Source of the DNA: Apostichopus californicus
Lineage: Eukaryota > Echinodermata > Holothuroidea > Aspidochirotida > Stichopodidae
Length of the DNA stretch: 23,129 nt
Direction of reading: 5' to 3'
NCBI GenBank assembly: GCA_020650975.1
Contig: JAIPMN010002084.1
Span: 1 to 23,129, forward strand
Notes under the pieces: generated by a model
Seen by the model: only the letters and a program-made list of their open reading frames with translations
Told to the model about the DNA's origin: nothing
Database searches by the model: none
Program-made: the position numbers and the translations under genes
Shown here: one piece after another, positions 10,155 to 20,990 of the stretch
Layout of the letters: each line of letters begins with the position of its first letter
Numbering within the stretch: position 1 is the stretch's first letter

Positions 10155-10910
10155 GATTGCATGAATGTTTGGAGCCAAAGGAGTAAGTATACACAATTCT
10201 TAACTACATCAAGCAAACAAACATGTTCATCACATGGCTGTCACATGATGATTACATGAATGTTTGGAGCCAGCAGCCAAAGGAGTAAGTATACACAATT
10301 ATTAACTACATCCAGCAAACAAACATGTTCATCACATGGCTGTCACATGATGATTGCATGAATGTTTGGAGCCAGCAGCCAAAGGAGTAAGTGTACACAA
10401 TTATTAACTACATCCAGCAAACAAACATGTTCATCACATGGCTGTCACATAATGAATGCATGAATGTTTGGAGCCAGCAGCCAAAGGAGAAAGTATACAC
10501 AATTATTAACTACATGAAACAATCACACATGTTCATCACATGGCTGTCACATGATGATTGCATGAATGTAGGAGAAAGTATACACAATTATTAACTACAT
10601 CAAGCAAACAAACATGTTCATCACATGGCTGTCACATGAAGATTGCATGCATGTTTGGAGCCAGCAGCCAAAGGAGAAAGTATACACAATTATTAACTAT
10701 GTCAAGCAAACAGACATGTTCATCACATGGCTGTCACATGATGATTGCATGAATGCTTGGAGCCAGCAGCCAAAGGAGAAAGTATACACAATTATTAACT
10801 ACATCAAGCAAACAAACATGTTCATCACATGGCTGTCACATGACTTTTGCATCACTCTTATTGTACACAATAATTTTCAGCAGGCAGAGGGGAAAGTATA
10901 CACTATTTAG
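10155..10910. repeat. 102-bp minisatellite, seven copies plus a decayed eighth
   Basis: Units start at 10155, 10250, 10352, 10454, 10556, 10641 and 10743 (spacing 95, 102, 102, 102, 85, 102), each beginning gattgcatgaatgtttggag or a close variant and ending tggctgtcacatgat. Copy 1 lacks about seven bases (gcagcca) and copy 5 lacks 17. A decayed copy follows from about 10845 to 10910. Copies 1-3 contain ggagtaag, while copies 4-7 contain ggagaaag. Because 102 is divisible by three, frames stay open across copies, but nothing else suggests coding. Confidence 0.92.
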
Positions 10911-11890
10911 ACAATCACTGAGCTGTTACATTAAGTCAGCTTCCAGCATCCAGTAACCTGATTGGTTGACAGCATTAAGGACCACCATTTGCACTATTCA
11001 GATAGAAACAACATAGGCTTGACAGGGCATGTTAGTACATCACAGAAGAAACAACACAAATCCTATACAAAGATGCAACATGCAATCTACAGCAGCATGT
11101 GCGGACATTAATGACAGAAATATGTAGACTTGCTACAAGTCCTCTAATCTTTGTGTGTTACCTTGAAGCATTTCAGTCATGCCATCTGCCAAGGATAGTA
11201 AATAATAAATGACAGAAATATTCAATAAGGTCACATGACCAGCTGTGACATTCACTGACATGTTTGAAGATCCTACCAACTAGACAAAACACATCAATAC
11301 CTAACGTTTTCTTAAGTATACATTTTCAAAACTTCTGTAAATTTTATTTGAAACCATTTTACCACACAAAATATCAAATAAATTTGCGGTATTGTCCAAA
11401 AATAGTCTGACTATAATATTGAACTCTGTTTGGTAATCTTTTTTTGTTAATATTCATCATATTTTGTAAATTCATGGCTGTTATCTGTGATCGAATGTCC
11501 TGCTAGCATCTGACAACACAAGAATTTGTAAACAATTAAAAAATAATTTGGCTTTTAAATCATTGCATAAGCTTCAAAACTGACTTTTTTCTTATAAAAG
11601 TAACTTTTGGTACAAGGGAAAGCGATATAAAGAATCACACGTAAAATTGGTCGAAAATTTTGAAGTTAAATTGCGTTGATGGGCACAGGACTTCCGACCT
11701 CTATGATCTGAGCTACATACTGCTTGTAGGAGGCAGGATATAACTGCTACAACAATAGCATGTGGACCCATATGTGTGTGCCACTGCCTGCTGTGACCCA
11801 CTAGAAAGATTTCCTAAATGAATTTCTACCTGCCTGGTTTGCAATATTGTTTTGCTGCTGAAAGAGATGTAAATTTTTTTTAAAATGTAC

Positions 11891-12016
11891 CTTTTTTCCT
11901 TCGGTCGATAGTCTTTCCCTGAAGGCTCTTGGCTTTCTTGATGAGTTCCTCTCTAATTTTCTCCATGTCCAGCCTGGCCTGTTGCTCTTCCTTCATCTGA
12001 CTCATTATCCGCTGTT
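11891..12016 (-). CDS. SPATA1: SPATA1-like exon E: start of the C-terminal coiled coil
   Basis: Residues 810-850, beginning QRIMSQMKEEQQARLDMEKI and ending KAKSLQGKTIDRRKK. It is highly charged, with alternating acidic and basic residues and spaced Leu/Ile/Met as in a coiled coil, and the REELIKKAKSLQ-type stretch fits the start of the SPATA1 C-terminal domain as I remember it. The acceptor is cacctcag|AAC and the donor is AAAAAAG|gtacat. It lies alone between a 3.65-kb and a 4.5-kb intron. The phase on both sides is 1, so the exon (126 bases) could be skipped without a frameshift, giving a possible shorter isoform. Confidence 0.75.
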
Positions 12017-13041
12017 CTGAGGTGGGAGATGATCGTAAAGACGGTAAAACAATTAGAGTAACTTGTTAATAGTGTACCGCATCCATAATCAGAGTTACTC
12101 AAAGAAGGGTTTGGAATGCATTGTGAAATGGAGCAGACTGTTAACAATGTCTGTTAAAGGTTAACAGTGTTCCAACATCCATATTTGGACAAGGCGTTTT
12201 ATATCGTCGTTGAAAATGTTACAAATTAAAAAACAGTAAAAGGTGTATTTTCTACTGGTTTTACTGAGTTCTCAAGACGGACAAAATTTATTCAACAGAT
12301 AAGTTTCAACCGAAGGAGTTTAGCTAATGAGGTGCAGAGGATCCAAAGATCCCCACCAAAAGAGAAAATATCATCTTTCAGTCCATACATTTATACACCC
12401 TTGTTGATAAAACAAGTTTTCATAAGGTACAGTAGTTGAGTCACACAAATATTTTACACTGATACACCAACCCAACTGCCCAAAATTACTGGAGTAACCT
12501 ACGTCCAGTAAATAAGATCACCCTCTATTTCATTTACAACTCTGCTGATCTAGTTCACTGAAAAAAAATACATGAAATTATTGAAATCAGAGAAGACCTT
12601 ATAAATACCAACTCATATTATAATAGACAATTAAAAATTGATGGAAAGAAATGGGTTATCAAGAATAAAATATGATCATTGACATGAAATTTCAGAGGAT
12701 GTACAGTCCAACCCCGAGCAATTCCTGCTCCTTCCTACTTTGCATTATGGGTAAAATCGAATGATGATAAAAAAAAAAGACAACAAAATAACAACAGAAA
12801 AGAATTAAATTTCTTCTCTTTTAAGTACAGTCAAATGGGTGAACCTTTCCAAAATCAAACGATCACACTGACACAACACACTCCACACATGAAGTAATTA
12901 TTATTCAACATGCAACATGAATCTATCTCCTTCCTCACATTTGAAGACACAACGAGGAACTGATCCCGCAAGGGTGATGAAGATGGTAGCGTGGATGATC
13001 CTGTACACAGGATCAGATCCAAGCGATCATGATCTCCCTTT

Positions 13042-13076
13042 GGGAGGGGGGAGGGGGAGGGGGAGGGGGGAGGGGG
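13042..13076 (+). repeat. G-run cluster with quadruplex-forming pattern
   Basis: Plus strand has six runs of three to six G separated by single A bases. This is the classic pattern for a stable G-quadruplex with one-base loops. It is on the template strand of the SPATA1-like gene; the transcript carries the complementary C-rich sequence. Confidence 0.8.
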
Positions 13077-14079
13077 ACCTGACCCTGTTAGGGTGATAGG
13101 GATCAAGGGACCCCAGACCTCCGGTTACTGGACCTAGTCACTACTACATGAACTGATACGAAAGTAATATACATACGAACGTACAGAACAAAGCCCTCGC
13201 AGTGAATTGTAAGCAATAACTGGGACCATTTTGTGATTGCGTAATGTTCTCTGTTCATGGTTGATCCACTTTGCATTCTCAAATGTGAACAAGGATTATA
13301 AGTATTATAAAGTCTACGGACCACTGTCGGTACAATTTCAATCATCAAGTTTACAGAAAGAAAGTGAAGTCATGATTAATTCCAAGAAAGCCAATAAACA
13401 CAAATAATAGAATACTGAAAACACAAACAAAGGAATATAATCATATGCATATACTTGGAGACAAAGAGAACCACTGTTAAATGAATACAATGTTAATACA
13501 ATACCGCTGTCGACAGTGAATGGTAAAACTTCAAGTGGAAGATAAAAAATATTATACGAGGGGGGAAAATAAAAATGTGAAGTTGGTTTAAGGAACAATT
13601 TTGGTTTGAATGTTGTCAATTGAATGTGGTTACAATTTAATTTTGTAAAGAAACAAGGATTTTTGCCAATGTCATACTGAGACTGATGAATATGCATGAT
13701 GAATATATTATGGGTTCTACTATTTTTCATTGGCCAAAATCCCTGATATATTTATGTTCAATATGTCGATCCCGGAAGTCAGGGAGCGTAATGTTTCATA
13801 GGAGCAGGCCTTTTCCAAAGGCAAGTATGTCCAATGTACCTACATGCAGACCGGACAAAGCTATTTCATGCAAACTTTGAGAAAACAATAACACAGAAAT
13901 GATTTTTACACACAATTGCAACAGAAATGTGAGAGCGAATGAAATCAATTTGTGAATTTTTTGTCTTTTAGTCCTGTACTTTGTGCTGGGAAGTAACATT
14001 GCACCATTTTATGACCATTTTACAAGCTATGAAATTTATATTCATATATAATTGGATAAACTTCATTCTGACTATAAAA

Positions 14080-14245
14080 GACAACTCACACCTCACACCC
14101 ACAGATGACTCAAACCTTACACCCACAGATGACTCAAACCTAACACCAACAGACAACTCAAAACCTTACACCCACAAACGACTCAAACCTTACACCTACC
14201 GATGACTCAAACCTTACACCCACAGACGACTCAAACCTCACACAC
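14080..14245. repeat. 24-bp minisatellite, about seven copies
   Basis: The unit is gatgactcaaaccttacaccc followed by aca, repeated from 14080 with substitutions and one single-base insertion near 14160. The last unit is shortened. The length is a multiple of three, so it reads as an octapeptide repeat on each strand, but it lies within an intron. Confidence 0.88.
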
Positions 14246-15666
14246 AGACGACAGACTTCACTAGCAGCGTGACTGAGGTAATAGATTTTATTTCAGGTAT
14301 ACCTGGTGTTTCTGCATACTACCACCAGGCTGTAGCAAATTCAAAACACAAATGAACCATCATGTGTTTTTACATCATGAATCCAACTCACATGAAACTA
14401 CTGTACACTGCCTATTGGACCAATTTCAACTTGCACTGTTCTGAGAATTACTGGGAAGTATTTATTCTCCCAGGATCATGTCTCATCGTTATCAAGCGAT
14501 AATCAATTTAAATAATTAATATATCCAGACTATTAAAAACCTACGAGCAGTAGCAAGTCCAAACCAGTCTTATCAGATATGGAATCTAGCCAAGAAAGCA
14601 TTTTTTTGATATTTGTCTTCCCACAAGAGCAGATAACTAATATATTGAATTTTATGCTTTTTATGCTTACGACTTTGTAATATCACTGCTCAATGTACAT
14701 ATACATATTATCTATTTTTAGGACGTAAGATTTAATGAACGTTTTAAGACCCAACAGGGGATGTATTTTGAATATTCTGTTGAAGAACAGAGGGATAATT
14801 CTGGTTACTCTCTAGCTAAGACTGACCATAATTCCCAAACCAGATTAATATTTGATTTAAGAAAATCAATTTGGTGGTAAATTTTGTGCCGATTTTAATA
14901 CATTCATAAATTACAAAACTACTCTCCATGGGCGTTAAAGGAAACTGAAATATATATTGTTGGAAACAACAACCAAGCTAAATAAGTTCATTGATTGTTA
15001 TTCTTTCAGTAAAACTAAACTGTGTTTTCTCATTTGTTTTTGGGAGCTAATATTGTACTATGTGAAGTGAACCATTTTGGGAGTAATTGTTTTGGCAACC
15101 AGGCCTTGCAGATTGTTTGTACATCAGAGACTTTTATCATCGTTAGAATGTATCAAGAGAGACTAATCGGTAATGTTCCCCTGATGAGTTTGTCAATGCA
15201 TAGCAGCTTAGTGTATATAAATAGGAAGACCTAAAGGGGCTACAGGTTGAAAGATCTGAAAGGTTGGAGTTTGCAGTTAGCAAGCAAACGATGGAGCCTT
15301 GTTAAAAGTAAAGCTTCTAAAGACAAATGTGAAAAGCATCTGTGTTTAATTCCTTTCTTGTAATTTCAAAATAGACCGTACCAGTTTTGACGATGTTAAT
15401 AGCTAGCACAATCACTTGATACTTCTTCTGACATTTTTCATTGACGTGAACACCATACGCTCGACAGAACTTGACAACTGGTGTCAGAAGTGGGATGGAA
15501 TGAAAATGAAGACTTAAGGTCGCAAACTTACATAGCGATGATCGCACATAGCACTCGTAAGCCTAACAGGCTTCAAGATTCTACAAATGCCCTTACATTT
15601 CCACCTGCCCCCCCCCTCCTCATGCTCCACCCCTCAAAAAGGCAAATGGTAAAATAGTTTGCATAC

Positions 15667-15730
15667 TTTCAGGGTTGGAACTTGATACTGCAGACGACGA
15701 GGCCTCTGATGGACTGTCACTGCTTGGCAG
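15667..15730 (-). CDS. SPATA1: SPATA1-like exon D: 64-base Ser-rich exon
   Basis: Residues 788-808, LPSSDSPSEASSSAVSSSNP followed by E, plus one base of the next codon. The acceptor is ttttttcag|CTG and the donor is GAAA|gtatgc. The exon is short and found only by splice-site and phase matching: it enters in phase 0 from exon C and leaves in phase 1, which exon E needs (A|AA = Lys809). Its 64 bases are not a multiple of three, so skipping it would shift the frame of the conserved C-terminal domain. It is a Ser-rich linker just before the coiled coil. This is the least certain exon internally, since no homology supports it. Confidence 0.6.
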
Positions 15731-16430
15731 CTGAAAAAACAAGGTAGAAAAATGAACACTTAAATCACTCTCTTATCTCTAAAACTTGCAAAATGAACTT
15801 CTTAAATGGATAAAAGTAACTACCATACTGTTGTAAAAGTTGATACGTCAATTCAGGGGATGGATTTCTCTCAGACAATACCCTCTCCTTTTCATACTTT
15901 CTCTTTTTGCCCTTCCCCATTTTCTGTCTCCTAACACAACCCTGCCCCAACCAACCCCTCCCTACCTCTCTCTCCCTCCATGGTCATTACTTTCAACAAG
16001 TTTTCAACACACTCCCATTTTCAGGAGAAAGTGTGACATTCAATTTCCTTTTACCTTACTTTGACAGCCCAAGGAATGGTCAATCTAAGTTTAGCCTGGA
16101 TTTGGTCATAGCCAAATCAGAGTAAACACTTTGAGTTCAGTTTTGTACATTTTTGTAAACAATTTCACACTACCATTAAGTCAGAGTGCAGCTCATTTGC
16201 CAGACAAATAGTGATATTTTATTTGACAAAGTGAACCAAATTGAAAAGCTTTCTTTTCCTCCGTTTTTATTTGGGGGGGGGGGTCGGGAGCAGGGAGAAG
16301 GGGGGGTATATGATCAGTTCTGACATCAAAATGTCTGGTTTTAATTAAGTTTGATGATCAAAGTAGAAATCCCTAACGACTCCCTACCGGACTTTGACAC
16401 TGTGCCGGGGCAAATCAAATTATACGTTAC
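15731..16430 (-). other. intron between exons C and D
   Basis: Donor gtaacg at 16430, acceptor ttttttcag at 15731. It contains a C/T-rich block at 15881-15980 and a G-run cluster at 16273-16306. Nothing else is recognised. Confidence 0.65.
16273..16306 (+). repeat. G-run cluster with quadruplex-forming pattern
   Basis: A run of about eleven G is followed by tcGGG, agcaGGG and agaaGGGGGGG, giving four runs of at least three G with loops of two to four bases on the plus strand. Confidence 0.7.
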
Positions 16431-16998
16431 CCTAGGATAAAGTTTGGGTGAGGGTGCTTGATCGCTGTTGAGTTGTAAGTAAGCCATCGCTTTCTGCGTA
16501 TTACGTGCATCGTCCAATCCACCATCTTGTCTGTCGTGGGGTCTTCCCTCCTCCCAGGCATTCGTTGACTCCTGGAATCCAGAGGAATGTTCATCCTGTG
16601 GGTCATATCTCTCCTCTTGATATCTGTGATCATGATTTCCTTGGCCCATGGACCTGCCGGGGCCATGACTCGGTTGATACATAACCCTAGGGGATTCATC
16701 ATCCTCATAACTCCCACCGGGCTGCTGCGTGTGGCCCTGTCCCGGCACTGAGGGATCCCTGTGACTGTATCCTCCGGTATAATTCTCCATCGGCCTTTGA
16801 GTTCTAGGTGAATCATAATTTTGATTGTTTGGATAACCACCTCTAGGGGAGTCCTGAAAGTACTCTTGATGCTCCGACCGATGTCTTAGATTGGGAACCT
16901 CGTGTTCTTGCATACGGTCTCTGCCGATGGGTAGATGACTGTCATTCTCATAATGTGGCTGCCGGCTGCTTTCAATATCTTTGGACGTTGTCTGCGGT
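16431..16998 (-). CDS. SPATA1: SPATA1-like exon C: Tyr/Arg/Asp/Gly-rich low-complexity region
   Basis: Residues 599-787. Composition changes from exon B: this part is rich in Tyr, Arg, Asp, His, Gly and Gln, like the low-complexity regions of proteins that self-associate or bind RNA, although no RNA-binding fold is seen. Three more [D/E]-S-P-R motifs occur at Ser648, Ser661 and Ser700. The end (residues about 760-787) contains DDARNTQKAMAYLQLNSDQ, which may be helical, then SPKLYPR. The acceptor is tttctttag and the donor is CCTAGG|gtaacg, phase 0. The frame is open across the whole exon and both ends match its neighbours. Function is unknown. Confidence 0.72.
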
Positions 16999-17748
16999 CT
17001 AAAGAAACATGAAAAAAAAAGCTTTTTGTAACAGTTCTGGATGTTCCAACACTCCAAATTACTCTGGAGTCTTGAGGAGGGTTAATCAATTTAAAACTAC
17101 TAAGTTAAGAAAATCATTACTTTGAAGTCTGAACAGGGTGTCCACTTGCCTTTCTTTTCTTATCTATATTTTGCCCCATATTTTATTAATTACTTTTCCA
17201 ATCAAATTATATCAATCAAAATGCTTTTAGAATTAAACTGCAATAACAAAAAAAAAAGTAGTTCAATAACAAAAACATGTCAAGCATAAAAAAGATCTAA
17301 ATTATTTTTCGAGATTTACCTGACAAATTGTGTAAATTTTCTTATATTTTAATTTGCATCAATTTTTTTTCAATGTGACTACATACCAAATCTTTAAAAT
17401 TTGTCAAATAATAATAATATATATAATAATAATAATAATAATAATACAGTTCATACTGTCAGTCCCAGTGCTCTGAACCCTGACATGGAAAGGACAATAT
17501 ATATGGGTAGTCCCTACACCCATTAATCCACACCACTGCTAGGAAATGTCCATAGCAAATGTTCCTCTTTGTGAAAGATATATCGCCAGGAAGTTTGTTC
17601 TTTAGTGCACTTTCTATGGGACCTGTACCCTTACAATTACCTGTTATAACAAGTTGAACCCTACCAAAACTCTTTGCAAATATGTAAAACCTACAGTAGC
17701 TAGCTGTCAAATTTTGTAGGTACAGTACCCGGCAGCTGTAGAACATAC
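16999..17748 (-). other. intron between exons B and C
   Basis: Donor gtatgt at 17748, acceptor tttctttag at 16999. It contains an (AAT)n microsatellite at 17407-17445. A 97-codon minus-strand frame at 17752-17459 overlaps the exon B donor but has no support as coding sequence. Confidence 0.65.
17407..17445. repeat. (AAT)n microsatellite
   Basis: About twelve aat units with one atatat interruption. Confidence 0.85.
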
Positions 17749-18991
17749 CCACGATTTTCCCTGTGAATTCTATCCGAGATCTCCTCTGGTGTTTGCTCGC
17801 CGAGACCAGAGTCGCTGTTGGTGTGCTTAGTGAAAGTTTCTTGCCGCCCTCCCTTTCTGGGACTCTCCTGTTGCTCTGGCGAATAATCTCGTCCGTCTGA
17901 TGGAGTTGTGTCAGAGTGATGAGGCTCTGCGTCGGAAACAGGGTGCGTAGGTGCAGGAGAGGAGAAAACTGGTAAGACGGACGTTTTGTTAATTTTGTGG
18001 TGATTAGGTGAAAGATTAGAAATCGAAAGAGGAGTATTAGCAGAAATCAAATCTGAATCAGGAGGATTATGCAGAGTGATAAGTTCTTCATTGACATTAT
18101 GTAGAGCCTCCCCATCTTGGGAAGACTGTCGGGGAGAATCCTTACCAATTTTGGTATCACCTGGGACAGCTTTAAAAGGTGCACCAGAATTATCCTGGTT
18201 ACCGTGAGGGTACCCTGTAGTATCAGACAACCTGACAGAGTGAGCCAGGGGTATTTCAGAGGGCAAGGACGTTACCAAATCCTGAATAGGGTTATGGTGC
18301 TGCCCTAGGTTGGTAATAGACGGATCTTTATTGCCCAAAGATTTAGATCCGTCAATGGGGACACCAAACAAAGAATCTGTCTCATTAATATTCTCTAAGG
18401 TATTCACTGAAGACTGTCCATTAAGTGGGTCTGTTGAGTTGTACGATGGGACGTTAGCCGACTGCTGGCTCTCTGGCAGTGACAAGAATTCCGGAAGGGT
18501 GCCCTCCGAGGTTTGTGAATAGGTACGCTGAGATAAGGTATAACCCTGTGAGGGTAACCCTTCACTGAACGGTCCTGAACCCCCTCTGCCCTCCCAGCTC
18601 GGATTAGAGGACGTACCGACGGGCATCCGTCTGGTAGGAAAACTCTGTCTGGAGTGAGATTGCACAAGGTGACGAAGGGGAGGAGGGACTTGGTTATCGT
18701 GAGGGGTTTTAAATTGTCTAGACTGGGAGGAGTGGGGTTGAGGCAAGGACTGAGGTATCTGTGAGTGTGGGTAGTTATTGGGAGGATGAGGAGGAAAGCT
18801 AGAGGAAGGAAGAAGGGCCATTCTTGGCTGGTAAGAAGCAGGTCGAAGGTTAACGGAAGAATGGTAAGAATTTGTTGTTTTGGGTGCATTAACAGAGTAC
18901 GGGTGCTCAGAGGGGCCTTGTATTCTCATCTTCCCATTTGTAGCTGGGAATCTTTGCTGAAGATTATAGGCAAGTTTCCTGAGCCGAAGGT
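17749..18991 (-). CDS. SPATA1: SPATA1-like exon B: long Ser/Pro/Gln/Asn-rich disordered region
   Basis: Residues 184-598, the largest exon (1243 bases). It starts DLRLRKLAYNLQQRFP, a short amphipathic stretch that could form a helix, then becomes low complexity and rich in Ser, Pro, Gln, Asn, Thr and His. Two [D/E]-S-P-R motifs lie at Ser469 and Ser560. The acceptor is ...ctttttgcag and the donor is GTGG|gtatgt, leaving GG to complete a Gly codon with A from the next exon. The uninterrupted frame of over 410 codons in an AT-rich genome is itself good evidence of coding. No known domain is visible. An alternative first exon within this block cannot be excluded, but the in-phase link to 22391 argues against it. 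Confidence 0.75.
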
Positions 18992-19330
18992 CTGCAAAAA
19001 GTGGCAAAAAGTCTTTCATTTATATCAATTTGTTTTTTAGCAAGTTAATATTGATAACGGCAGATTCACAGAACTGTGTGTTTTCAATTCAAGGGCTCTG
19101 GGTCCATTAGTTTCTGGTGCAGTACACAATGGACACATAAAAAACAGTTAAACGTGAAAAATTATGTCCAAAAAATTAGGTAAAAAAAATTAGAAACCCC
19201 CCCCCCCCCAGCACCCAATGAATGGAATGAATTGTACAATGTGTCGTCCAAAATATTGGAATTTACGAAAGACCAAGTGGCTATATACTGTACAGTAGTC
19301 ATATTTAATAACGCTTCCGTGAAACACACA

Positions 19331-19380
19331 GTACATGGATACACGTACATACATACCAACATACATACATGTGTACATGC
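19331..19380. repeat. imperfect (ACAT)n microsatellite
   Basis: acat units with interruptions, including acatacataccaacatacat, run for about 50 bases. Confidence 0.65.
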
Positions 19381-20248
19381 AGGAAGGATCAAAGAGGATT
19401 TATGGACATACTACATAAATAACCACATTATTAGTTAGTACTTTGGAAACACCATAAATGGAAACAAAACTGAACAACAACAACAAAAAACATATGAAAA
19501 CATGCAACAAATGACACAATGGGTTATAAAATAAACATTAAACAATATGGTTATTGAACAAAGAAGTAGAAGTTTAAATAATTAACTTGCTATTAATTAA
19601 TTAATTTGCAAACTACTGGTAGAGAACTCTTGTACCAACTTTAAAGAGATCAGATGGTCCATAGATCGCCTCTATCCCTGAACTTTATTTTCAAGCAGCT
19701 CTTTGATCATATTTTGGCAAATCTTTAATACTCTTGAATTATCAATATCCAACAATTTATCCAACTGGTCAAGTCATACACAGTCGGATTTCTTCAAGAA
19801 ACAGGCCAAAACTATATTAATATTTCTAACTTGCTATTTGTATCTCCTTTAGCAATAAAAATCAAAAAATTTTAGACACAAATCTATCTCAAAATGAATG
19901 GAACCATTTACCAAGTGAGCACTTGCTAATTTTGCGAGATTTCACTTGGTCAAAATAATCTACACACTTAGCAGATTGTAAAAAGATGTCATCTCAATTT
20001 GACCTGGATTTGTATTTTGTGGTACAACTGCCAGACACTGGCAAACTAAACTCGAAAAGCTGGCTTCAAGAACTTGGGTGATTTGAATTCCAGTCCAGTG
20101 CCTTCCAAGAAATGATTTAGTGTATCCAGGTACCTAAACACTTTGATTGGTGGTGACATAGTAAGTGCCACACAACCATAATGAAGCATGAAAATTACTC
20201 ACACTTTATATAGTCCCTCATTCAAATCTTTTAGTTGAAAATTGACAT

Positions 20249-20330
20249 TCCTTCCACTACCCCTATCCCTCCTATCCCCTGCATCTGCCCCTCCCATTCC
20301 CAACCCCTACCCCTTTCAGTCTCCCACCTT
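20249..20330. repeat. C/T-rich low-complexity block
   Basis: Plus strand shows repeats of cccctatccc and ctcccattcc types with very few G. It is one of several such blocks in the window (also 15881-15980 and 23051-23129). Confidence 0.65.
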
Positions 20331-20596
20331 TTACAATGCATATAAACACATACTGTACATCATTTTATCCTTCAACAATACAGCTATCTCTTGCTAGTGT
20401 GTTAGGTTTTTTAAAAGTGTATAGAGGGTAAGAGGGCAACTTAGCACACACAGAATAAGTATGCTGCCACCACCTACTGAACGAGAGACCTTTCAACTCA
20501 AGATTATTATCATTGTACCTTTGTTTCTATGGCGATGTTATTGGCTCGAGTTCTATGAAATCATTGGCTACATGCCAAAAAAAAAATTGATTTTGC

Positions 20597-20990
20597 ATGA
20601 ATGAAACTGTTCAAAATTATTCTGCCTTTTAAAGCTCTTGTTTGTTCTTTTTCCATTAAAAATCATTGTCAAAGTATAAAAGTGGTACTTCTAATATTAG
20701 TCAAACTTTCAAAAATTACAAAAGTCCCAAAAGTCCCACGACAATCCTGCAATAAATCAGCAGACAACCGAAGGAGTTTTGTATCGTTTTTTCCCGCCAT
20801 GAATCATGAATGAAGCTGTTCAAAACTTTTCTCCCTTTTAAAGCTTTTGTTTGTTTTTTTTCCAATCAAAATATTATTGTCAAAGTATAAAAGTGGTACT
20901 TCTAATATTAGTGAAACTTTCAAAAATTACAAAAGTCCCACGACAATCCTGCAATTAATCAGCATACAACCGGAGTTTGGCATTGTTTTA
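20597..20990. repeat. tandem duplication of about 210 bp
   Basis: Copy 1 starts atgaatgaaactgttcaaaa at 20597 and copy 2 starts atgaatgaagctgttcaaaa at 20806. Both contain gtcaaagtataaaagtggta, then tacttctaatatta, and end near caatcctgcaat. Copy 1 has an extra aaaagtccc unit. The copies have diverged moderately, so the event is not very recent. Confidence 0.88.

Larger units (their letters stand above)
7378..11890 (-). other. 4.5-kb intron between exons E and F
   Basis: The largest intron. It contains an (AATA)n-type microsatellite (7534-7580), a perfect G/C-A/T hairpin (7893-7932), a C/T-rich block (8970-9148), a 30-bp duplication (9234-9288), a perfect AT palindrome (9631-9652) and the 102-bp minisatellite (10155-10910). 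The remainder is AT-rich without recognisable genes. Short open frames in the minisatellite come from its repeat length. Confidence 0.7.
12017..15666 (-). other. 3.65-kb intron between exons D and E
   Basis: Donor gtatgc at 15666, acceptor cacctcag at 12017. It contains the GC-rich dyad and G-run island (12957-13118), the 24-bp minisatellite (14080-14245) and a C run at 15607-15616. Open frames up to 130 codons occur (for example 13730-13338 on the minus strand), but they lack splice links and look AT-rich and hydrophobic by chance. Confidence 0.65.

Noticed and set aside
10391-10956. Repeated peptides (MFITWLSHDDCMN...) in the minisatellite
   Set aside because: Open frames follow from a repeat unit divisible by three; several forward frames show them, and length variants break the frame.
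11660-11720. tRNA- or SINE-like GTAGCTCAG on the minus strand (11716-11708), followed by GGTCGGAAGTCC
   Set aside because: Resembles A and B boxes of RNA polymerase III promoters, but they are far too close together for a tRNA, and no cloverleaf can be drawn.
12855-13106. 83-codon minus-strand frame with a Pro/Ser-rich stretch
   Set aside because: The Pro/Ser run is the translation of the G-run cluster read backwards, and exons D and E already join in phase without it.
13338-13730. 130-codon minus-strand frame, Phe/Leu/Tyr-rich
   Set aside because: Composition is what AT-rich DNA gives by chance, there are no good flanking splice sites, and it is not needed between exons D and E.
15317-15547. 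76-codon minus-strand frame with a FCRAYGVHVNEKCQKKY-like stretch
   Set aside because: No family recognised; it lies in the exon D-E intron and would have to interrupt a phase-matched junction. It may be an old repeat fragment.
17700-19040. Plus-strand open frames opposite exon B
   Set aside because: Shadows of the long minus-strand exon; no splice sites or recognisable products.
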